Source: an uncultured Alphaproteobacteria bacterium
GTDB taxonomy: Bacteria; Pseudomonadota; Alphaproteobacteria; Puniceispirillales; UBA1172
Length of the DNA: 6,137 nucleotides
Reading direction: 5' to 3'
Assembly (NCBI GenBank): GCA_913056245.1
Contig: CAJXME010000073.1
Span: 1-6,137, forward strand
In this document: in pieces, positions 1 through 4,730 of the stretch
Numbering within the stretch: the first letter of the stretch is position 1
Layout of the letters: each line of letters opens with the position of its first letter
Position numbers and translations under genes: made by a program
The notes under the pieces: model-generated
The model's input: only the letters and a program-made list of their open reading frames with translations
The model's database searches: none
What the model was told of the DNA's origin: nothing

Positions 1-607
1 GATTGGCCAATTCTTCGTAACGCTTGGCTTCGGGTGAGCCTTTAATGTAATTCAAGGTCCAAGAATGGACTTGTTCCAAATCAGCCAAGCCACCCGTTGA
101 AAAGGCGCGCAGCAAATTGAGGGTTGAAGACGATTGCTGATAAACCTTCTTCAAACGCTCAGGATCAGGGATACGGGCGGCCTCGGTAAACTCATGGCCA
201 TTGACCATATCGCCGCGATAAGATGGCAGTTCAATGCCGTCAATCACTTCGGTTGGCGCTGATCGTGGCTTTGCAAATTGCCCCGCGATCCGCGCGACCT
301 TGACCACCGGCATGGCCGAGCCAAAAGTCAAGGCCACCGCCATTTGCATCAGCACTTTGAACGTGTCGCGAATACGATCAGCGGAAAATTCAGCAAAACT
401 TTCCGCGCAATCGCCGCCCTGCAACAAAAAGGCATTGCCATCAGCAACCGCGCCTAATTTTGAGCGCAGGCTTTGCACTTCGCCCGCGAAAACCAGTGGC
501 GGCAGTTGCGATAATTCATGTTCAACCGCAGTCAAGCGTTGCTGATCGGGATAATTCGGCACCTGAATAATCGGATGATCGCGCCAAGATGATGGTGTCC
601 AACTCAT
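1..607 (-). CDS. aroG: Class II 3-deoxy-7-phosphoheptulonate (DAHP) synthase, 5' part only
   Basis: This enzyme condenses phosphoenolpyruvate with erythrose-4-phosphate, the cytoplasmic entry step of the shikimate pathway to aromatic amino acids. The first 202 codons are present; the family is about 450-460 residues, so more than half lies beyond base 1. It belongs to the class II (plant/Mycobacterium-type) family, not the E. coli AroFGH type. Seen in the translation: SWTPSSWR at the N-terminus; QGGDCAESF at residues 63-71, whose Cys67 matches the metal-binding cysteine of the family; [14 protein letters not shown] at 103-116, a substrate-binding block; YRGDM at 130-134; and [11 protein letters not shown] at 163-173. 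The ATG at 607 has an AAAGG Shine-Dalgarno about 8 bases upstream. The gene follows gor by 70 bp on the same strand and may be read through from it. The symbol follows mycobacterial usage; other genomes call it aroF or aroH. The family call is near certain. Confidence 0.96.
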   Translation of the reverse strand, partial: MSWTPSSWRDHPIIQVPNYPDQQRLTAVEHELSQLPPLVFAGEVQSLRSKLGAVADGNAFLLQGGDCAESFAEFSADRIRDTFKVLMQMAVALTFGSAMPVVKVARIAGQFAKPRSAPTEVIDGIELPSYRGDMVNGHEFTEAARIPDPERLKKVYQQSSSTLNLLRAFSTGGLADLEQVHSWTLNYIKGSPEAKRYEELAN

Positions 608-615
608 AAAACTGA

Positions 616-628
616 CCTTTTACAAAGG
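616..628 (-). promoter_or_regulatory. Ribosome-binding site of the DAHP synthase gene inside a small hairpin
   Basis: On the minus strand CCTTT-gta-AAAGG forms a perfect 5-bp stem with a 3-base loop. Its right arm is the Shine-Dalgarno of the DAHP synthase gene, with the ATG 8 bases further on. The stem is A/T-rich and weak, so a regulatory role is only a possibility. A second 5-bp inverted repeat (TCAGG/CCTGA, 649-653 and 662-666) lies in the same 70-bp gap. Neither is followed by a T-run in the direction of transcription, so neither looks like a terminator. Confidence 0.35.
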
Positions 629-677
629 ATGAAACTTACCATGGTTTATCAGGTTTTTATCCCTGAACGCAATGGTT

Positions 678-2033
678 CTAATCGCGCGGGGTGCGCATGG
701 TGACAAATTCCTCGGCTGAGGTGGGATGAATGCCAATCGTCGCATCGAAATCAGCCTTGGTTGCACCGGCTTTGACGGCGATCGCGATGCCTTGAATAAT
801 TTCAGGCGCATCGGGCCCCAGCATATGCGCGCCCAGCACCACATTGCTGTCTCGATCAACCACCAATTTCATCACCGTCTTTTCATCGCGTCCAGAAATG
901 GTGTTTTTCATGGCGCGGAAAGACGCTTGGAAAATCTGATGGTTAATCCCTTGTTTGATGGCGTCATCTTCGGTCAAGCCTACCGTGCCAATGGGCGGCA
1001 AGGAAAACACCGCTGACGCGATATTGGTATGATCCACTTGCCGAGGGGCGTTTGCGTAATGGCTATCAGCAAAGGCATGACCTTCAGCAATCGCCACGGG
1101 GGTTAAATTGACGCGATTGGTGACATCGCCAATGGCATAAATCGAGGGAACATGGGTTTGGCTATCCGCGTTAACGGTGATCGCGCCACGCTCATCAGGG
1201 GTGATGCCAACGCTTTCAAGCCCAAGGTCATCGGTCATCGCCTTGCGCCCTGTCGCCGCCATGACCGCGTCCACCACCATGACCTTCCCATTGCTTAACG
1301 TGACTTTCTTCTGATCCCCTTCGGCTTCCACCGTTGCAATTGTAATCCCGGGGTGAAGCGTCACGCCTCGGTTTTGGGCGGCGTCGACAAAGCCTTTTCT
1401 CAAATCAATATCAAATCCCCGCAAAGGCAAATCCGCGCGATAGACCAAATGGGTGTCCGCGCCTAAACCATTAAAAATTCCTGCAAATTCAACGGCGATA
1501 AACCCACTGCCATAGATCAAGACCTGATCGGGGCGGTGCGTCAGGTTCAAGGCTTCGTTTGAGGTGATGGCATGTTCTCTCAGCCCCGGGACGTCAGGCA
1601 TGCTTGGCCAGCCGCCAACGGCAATCAAAATACGTTCGGCGGTGTAAGTCTTCCCCGCCACTTCGACAGAATGAGGGCCGGTGATGCGGCCGCGCCCTTC
1701 GATCAAGGTGACGCCGGCATTCGCCAAGAGTGTGGTGTAAATCCCCGCAAGTCGATCCAATTCGGTGTTCTTGCGGTCGATCAACGCCCCCCAATTATGG
1801 GCAGAGTCAACCTCTTCCCAACCAAAGCCAATGGAATCTTCGAGGTCAGCCGAAAACGCCGCGCCATAAACAAGCAGTTTTTTCGGCACACAGCCGCGCA
1901 AAACGCAAGTGCCGCCGGGGCGATCTTCTTCAATGACCGCGACTTTCGCGCCATGACCAGCCGCGATCCGGCTGGCGCGCACACCGCCTGAACCAGCACC
2001 AATGGTGATCAGATCAAAATCATAGTCTGCCAT
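678..2033 (-). CDS. gor: Glutathione-disulfide reductase
   Basis: This cytoplasmic flavoenzyme reduces oxidised glutathione with NADPH. The product has 451 residues, normal for the family. In order: the FAD-binding Rossmann motif GAGSGG at 12-17; the redox disulfide in GGTCVLRGCVPKK with Cys43 and Cys48; the NAD(P)-binding motif GSGFIAVEFAG at 175-185; Arg199 and Arg205, spaced like the two arginines that bind the NADPH 2'-phosphate in characterised glutathione reductases; the second FAD motif IYAIGDV at 298-304; and the C-terminal catalytic pair His436 and Glu441 in IHPTSAEE. The VLRGCVPKK form of the active site and the NADPH arginines favour glutathione reductase over mercuric reductase, lipoamide dehydrogenase or trypanothione reductase. 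The ATG at 2033 has GGGAC 7 bases upstream. It lies between the orphan gene (97-bp gap) and the DAHP synthase gene (70-bp gap). I found no convincing promoter in the upstream gap. Confidence 0.97.
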   Translation of the reverse strand: MADYDFDLITIGAGSGGVRASRIAAGHGAKVAVIEEDRPGGTCVLRGCVPKKLLVYGAAFSADLEDSIGFGWEEVDSAHNWGALIDRKNTELDRLAGIYTTLLANAGVTLIEGRGRITGPHSVEVAGKTYTAERILIAVGGWPSMPDVPGLREHAITSNEALNLTHRPDQVLIYGSGFIAVEFAGIFNGLGADTHLVYRADLPLRGFDIDLRKGFVDAAQNRGVTLHPGITIATVEAEGDQKKVTLSNGKVMVVDAVMAATGRKAMTDDLGLESVGITPDERGAITVNADSQTHVPSIYAIGDVTNRVNLTPVAIAEGHAFADSHYANAPRQVDHTNIASAVFSLPPIGTVGLTEDDAIKQGINHQIFQASFRAMKNTISGRDEKTVMKLVVDRDSNVVLGAHMLGPDAPEIIQGIAIAVKAGATKADFDATIGIHPTSAEEFVTMRTPRD

Positions 2034-2040
2034 GAGATTT

Positions 2041-2045
2041 GTCCC
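2041..2045 (-). promoter_or_regulatory. Shine-Dalgarno of gor
   Basis: GGGAC on the minus strand lies 7 bases before the gor ATG and supports that start. The stretch from this site through the ATG is nearly identical to the equivalent stretch of the GST gene at 3322-3335 (see findings). The rest of the 2046-2130 gap holds an 8-bp palindrome GAAATTTC flanked by GGT and CACC, and no clear promoter. Confidence 0.5.
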
Positions 2046-2130
2046 ACATTGAAAAGGTTATCTTTCCTATGTAAGGGGTTGGCGGTGAAATTTCCACCCA
2101 AATCCCATGAAATCAATGAATTAATGCGGA

Positions 2131-2598
2131 TTAATGGCGAAGCGGCACCATCGGATGCTCCAGCCCGCTTTCCGTTGAAACCGGATCAAAGGCTTCTGAA
2201 TTGGTCATCTCCGTTTCAAGGAAGCATTCGACCAGCAAGCGATGGCAAGTAATTTTGGATTTCAATTTCTCCAGCCCATCGGTTTCGTTCAGATCAACCT
2301 TGAGGTATAAAGACAGGGAAATCGGCCCGGGGCAAATGCCATAATGCCCCAAACTATGCCCTGATATGCCCTCGATAAAAAGCGTGCTGATCAAAGGCAA
2401 ATAGACAGGTTCTGACGTCTCACGCAAAATAGTCGCGTAGAGAAGCACCCCCTGCCCGTTGACCAATTCTTCGACATGAATAGGGAAAAGATCGTGATCA
2501 CCAACGATCCACCGATGATCTTCGACATGGTTCACCATGCCGATATCATCATCCTCACTATTGCAGAGACGTTGCATTAAACCGCTCACATCAACCAT
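2131..2598 (-). CDS. Small acidic protein of unknown function, possibly a CesT/YbjN-like fold
   Basis: I do not recognise this 155-residue protein. It is strongly acidic, with a DDD run (17-19) after a short N-terminal helix (VSGLMQRL) and a Glu/Asp-rich tail, and it has no signal peptide or membrane segment. The predicted order is: helix (4-11); strands around HRWIVGDHDLFPIHV and GVLLYATIL; a short helix (LPLISTLF); a glycine-rich turn (GISGHSLGHYG); a long strand (ISLSLYLKVDL); a final helix (LEKLKSKITCHRLLVECF); and a polar tail. Size, acidity and alternation resemble small chaperone folds such as CesT (type III secretion chaperones) or YbjN, but no diagnostic residue confirms this and no secretion gene is nearby. 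The start at 2598 is chosen because AGGAG lies 6 bases upstream; an ATG 33 bases earlier (2631) has no such site. It sits between GST and gor on the same strand. Confidence 0.8.
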   Translation of the reverse strand: MVDVSGLMQRLCNSEDDDIGMVNHVEDHRWIVGDHDLFPIHVEELVNGQGVLLYATILRETSEPVYLPLISTLFIEGISGHSLGHYGICPGPISLSLYLKVDLNETDGLEKLKSKITCHRLLVECFLETEMTNSEAFDPVSTESGLEHPMVPLRH

Positions 2599-2604
2599 AC
2601 TAAA

Positions 2605-2622
2605 CTCCTGCAAAAAATGCAG
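2605..2622 (-). promoter_or_regulatory. Strong Shine-Dalgarno with overlapping mini-hairpin, fixes the orphan gene start
   Basis: On the minus strand AGGAG (2605-2609) is followed by 6 bases and then ATG at 2598. Just upstream, CTGCA-ttttt-TGCAG (2608-2622) is a perfect 5-bp inverted repeat whose right arm overlaps the first bases of the Shine-Dalgarno, so it could partly mask it. The site rules out the in-frame ATG at 2631, which would place this hairpin inside the coding region. Confidence 0.6.
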
Positions 2623-2694
2623 ATTTATCATGGCGATACGAGCGGCTCAATTATCCACAACGGTCAATCACTATCCAAAAGGATCAGTTTTTTA

Positions 2695-3324
2695 TTACCG
2701 CCAAGGCGCGGGGTCAATTTCCGGCGGCAGCGTCGCGTGATACCCCGGCACAGAAGCCGCGAAGTCCGTCATCCATGCGGCCAAGTCAGGGGCATGGTCA
2801 CGCCAATTGAGCTGCTTGCGGAAATCCAAATAATCCAAACAGCAGGCCAAGCCAATTTCACCCATATCCGGCATCGCGCCATTGGTGTATTTCAGGTTTT
2901 GCTGGGCGATATGTTCAAGCGAGCGGCGAATTTTATCGCGCTGGTATTCGACAAAACTTTCAACCTGCATGCCTTCAGGACGGAAGCGGCCTTCATAAAT
3001 CACCAAAAGCGCGGCGTCCATGATCCCGCAAGCCAGCGCCAAGCGCACCAGCGTATCAACCCGCGCGTCGCCTCCAGCGGGCAGGATTTTCCCGCCGCCA
3101 GCCTTCATGTCGAGATATTCCATGATCACACGGCTGTCATAAATCACCTGACCATCGACGATTAAGGCCGGGATTTTACCCAGGGGATTCTGCTGACGGA
3201 TCGTATCATCCGCATCCATCGTGTTGGATAATTCGACTTCGATCTGATCCATCATGCCGAGGATATAAGCCGATAATTTGACCATGCGGCCAAAGGGAGA
3301 CGGAAGCGCGCTGCGAAGTATCAT
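2695..3324 (-). CDS. Glutathione S-transferase family protein
   Basis: The 209-residue product has normal GST length. The N-terminal thioredoxin-like domain (about 1-75) starts with SPFGRMV at 9-15, where Ser9 is the likely glutathione-activating residue. It contains NPLGKIPAL at 46-54 with the conserved cis-proline Pro52, then Asp63-Ser64 in YDSRVIMEYLD, the usual E/D-S pair that binds the gamma-glutamyl group. The all-helical C-terminal domain covers about 85-209 and includes MGEIGLACCLDYLDFR. The SPFGR start and total length resemble small bacterial GSTs of the YibF/YfcG-like group, whose substrates are mostly unknown. The protein is cytoplasmic and would use glutathione kept reduced by the nearby gor product. 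The ATG at 3324 is supported by AGGAC 6 bases upstream. The racemase-family gene lies 125 bp upstream on the same strand. Confidence 0.93.
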   Translation of the reverse strand: MILRSALPSPFGRMVKLSAYILGMMDQIEVELSNTMDADDTIRQQNPLGKIPALIVDGQVIYDSRVIMEYLDMKAGGGKILPAGGDARVDTLVRLALACGIMDAALLVIYEGRFRPEGMQVESFVEYQRDKIRRSLEHIAQQNLKYTNGAMPDMGEIGLACCLDYLDFRKQLNWRDHAPDLAAWMTDFAASVPGYHATLPPEIDPAPWR

Positions 3325-3330
3325 GAGATT

Positions 3331-3335
3331 GTCCT
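3331..3335 (-). promoter_or_regulatory. Shine-Dalgarno of the GST gene
   Basis: AGGAC on the minus strand sits 6 bases before the GST ATG and supports that start. Site, spacer and start codon closely match those of gor at 2031-2045. Confidence 0.5.
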
Positions 3336-3357
3336 ATATGCAGGTTAGAATTGGGAT

Positions 3358-3378
3358 TTGCTTGTCAGCAAGTTTGCT
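3358..3378. repeat. Alternating inverted repeat TTGCT / AGCAA / TTGCT upstream of the GST gene
   Basis: TTGCT (3358-3362), AGCAA (3367-3371) and TTGCT (3374-3378) alternate, so the middle copy can pair with either neighbour; spacers are 4 and 2 bases. It lies in the 125-bp gap ahead of the GST gene, in the region where its own promoter would be. It could be an operator or chance. The gap also holds a tandem 8-mer TTAATCCA x2 (3442-3457) that runs over the stop codon of the racemase-family gene, and I see no convincing terminator. Confidence 0.3.
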
Positions 3379-3449
3379 CCCCCAAAATGGGTTTGTCCAT
3401 GGCGGAAATCAATCCTAATCGTCGTTTTGATATGATCTTCGTTAATCCA

Positions 3450-4484
3450 TTAATCCAACAAATCAAACGCCTCCCCCCAACAATCGCTCATGGTGAAGCC
3501 ATGGGGGTAAGGGTCATCGGGATCAAGACCAATTTGATGGATGCCATGCACCCAGCCACGGCCTTTGATGCGTGGGGTGATGAGAGGGTAACCTTCGCGA
3601 TCTTGGACTTTTTCAATGCTGACATCAAAGCGGGAATTGATGATCGATCGCGCCACAAAAGCATCCCCTTCTTGCGCGTCGCCCCGCGCCACCATCACCG
3701 CCAGCCTTGCGGCATTGCCTGTCCCACAAGGCGAGCGATCAACACGCCCCGGCGGCATAATCGTGGCCCCTTGCATCTCACCATCTGCCGTAAAGCCCGT
3801 GAACATGACGTAAGACAAGCCTTCAATCCCATCAAATTCCGGATGCCGAATATCAAGCTGGGCGTTCACCGCCCGATGGATCGCGCTGCCCGCCGCCACC
3901 AGCGCCCGCGCTTGATCGGGGGCAATGGTAAGGCCGAGCGATGAGGCATCGACCAGCGCATAGAATATCCCGCCAAAGGCGATATCCACCGAAACCGTAC
4001 CATAACCCGGCACATCAACCGCTTGATCAAGGCGTTCGGCGTAGCAATCAGACAATTGTAAAGACACCGACTGGCATTTGCCATCACGGCATTCGGCATC
4101 CACCTTAACCAATCCTGACGCGGTATCGATCACCAATGATGTTTTGGGTTCCACCATGGGGATTTGTCCGGTTTCCAGCAAGACCGTGACGAGGCAGATG
4201 GTGTTCGACCCGGACATGGCGTGGGTCTTATCGCCCTGCATGATGACGAAAGCCGTATCCGCATCAGGATGTTTCGGCGGCAATAAAAGGCAGGTGCTCA
4301 TTTGCGCGAAGCCGCGCGGCTCATTGACCAGAAAATGACGCAAAGCCTGACCATCACGGTTAAGCCAGTTTAGAGTCTCCAAAATGGTTTCGCCCGGCAA
4401 ACGGCCGATCCCACCCGTGACAATGCGGCCAATCTCACCTTCAGCGTGAGCTTCGACCATGGTCATTGTTTTTGTCCAGCGCAT
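3450..4484 (-). CDS. Proline racemase superfamily enzyme (hydroxyproline epimerase/dehydratase type), Ser/Cys active site
   Basis: The 344-residue product covers the whole proline racemase fold. Members move the alpha-proton of proline or hydroxyproline: proline racemase, 4-hydroxyproline 2-epimerase and trans-3-hydroxyproline dehydratase. The N-terminus has AHAEGE (13-18) and GRLPGET (27-33). The first catalytic block, MCGH in two-cysteine enzymes, reads MSGSN here, so Ser91 replaces the first catalytic Cys. The second block, VDRSPCGTG, is intact with Cys253 and Asp249. This Ser/Cys pairing is a known subgroup, usually linked to hydroxyproline catabolism rather than true proline racemisation; which reaction applies cannot be read from sequence. 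The ATG at 4484 has GAGAGGG 4 bases upstream. A TTG directly before it would add one residue but is less likely. It is divergent from the metallo-hydrolase gene. No hydroxyproline dehydrogenase, deaminase or transporter gene is in the window. Confidence 0.94.
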   Translation of the reverse strand: MRWTKTMTMVEAHAEGEIGRIVTGGIGRLPGETILETLNWLNRDGQALRHFLVNEPRGFAQMSTCLLLPPKHPDADTAFVIMQGDKTHAMSGSNTICLVTVLLETGQIPMVEPKTSLVIDTASGLVKVDAECRDGKCQSVSLQLSDCYAERLDQAVDVPGYGTVSVDIAFGGIFYALVDASSLGLTIAPDQARALVAAGSAIHRAVNAQLDIRHPEFDGIEGLSYVMFTGFTADGEMQGATIMPPGRVDRSPCGTGNAARLAVMVARGDAQEGDAFVARSIINSRFDVSIEKVQDREGYPLITPRIKGRGWVHGIHQIGLDPDDPYPHGFTMSDCWGEAFDLLD

Positions 4485-4525
4485 CAAGCCCTCTCAAGAA
4501 CCGCATCTATACATTAAACATAGCC

Positions 4526-4554
4526 ATCATTCCCTGAAATCGAAGCATCGGCAA
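4526..4554 (-). promoter_or_regulatory. Weak candidate promoter for the racemase-family gene
   Basis: On the minus strand TTGCCG (4549-4554) and AATGAT (4526-4531) are separated by 17 bases. Each matches 4 of 6 consensus positions. It would place the RNA start about 35 bases before the ATG. This is pattern matching only. Confidence 0.22.
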
Positions 4555-4590
4555 GCCTCATCCACCACCCTCATTCCAAAATTGATATAT

Positions 4591-4730
4591 GCGATTGGCG
4601 GATGCGATGTTATCCGCTAGGTTAGAGGCCAATAACCCGCTCACCTGCCTTTGCCGAAACAAACAAATTTTCATGATGCCGCTTGATTTTACCATTCCTG
4701 AAAAAGGTCAATTGACGCGATTGGCGGATG
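4591..4730. repeat. Direct repeat flanking the start of the metallo-hydrolase gene
   Basis: The 14-mer GCGATTGGCGGATG occurs exactly at 4591-4604 and 4717-4730, 126 bp (42 codons) apart and in the same frame; both copies encode RLAD. Weaker matches flank both copies: CATTCC and AATTGA upstream and TTAT/TTTAT downstream. The first copy therefore looks like a degenerate duplicate of about 45 bp of the second, which encodes conserved enzyme sequence (LTRLADDLYW). Apart from this copy and the candidate promoter, the 4485-4672 gap shows no gene or RNA. Confidence 0.6.

Noticed and set aside
2599..2631. Earlier ATG at 2631 for the orphan gene
   Set aside because: It lacks a Shine-Dalgarno, while AGGAG sits 6 bases before the ATG at 2598.
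2670..2693. Hairpin ACTATCC/GGATcAGT followed by six T on the plus strand
   Set aside because: It resembles a terminator only for plus-strand transcription, where no gene lies upstream; the stem is short with a bulge, so chance is likely.
2617..3165. 182-codon plus-strand ORF opposite the GST gene
   Set aside because: It is antisense to a clear GST with intact motifs, has no ribosome-binding site, and its protein is Arg/His-rich and resembles no family.
3351..3944. 197-codon plus-strand ORF opposite the racemase-family gene
   Set aside because: It is an antisense shadow of a well-supported gene with conserved catalytic motifs.
4596..4630. TTGGCG and TAGGTT, 17 bases apart, as a promoter for the metallo-hydrolase
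   Set aside because: The match is weak and the TTGGCG lies inside the duplicated segment, so it may just be displaced coding sequence.
4589..4672. Earlier ATG at 4589 for the metallo-hydrolase
   Set aside because: It has no Shine-Dalgarno, the extra 28 residues do not resemble the family, and the codons overlap a degenerate duplicate. It is not fully excluded, because 4673 also lacks a clear site.
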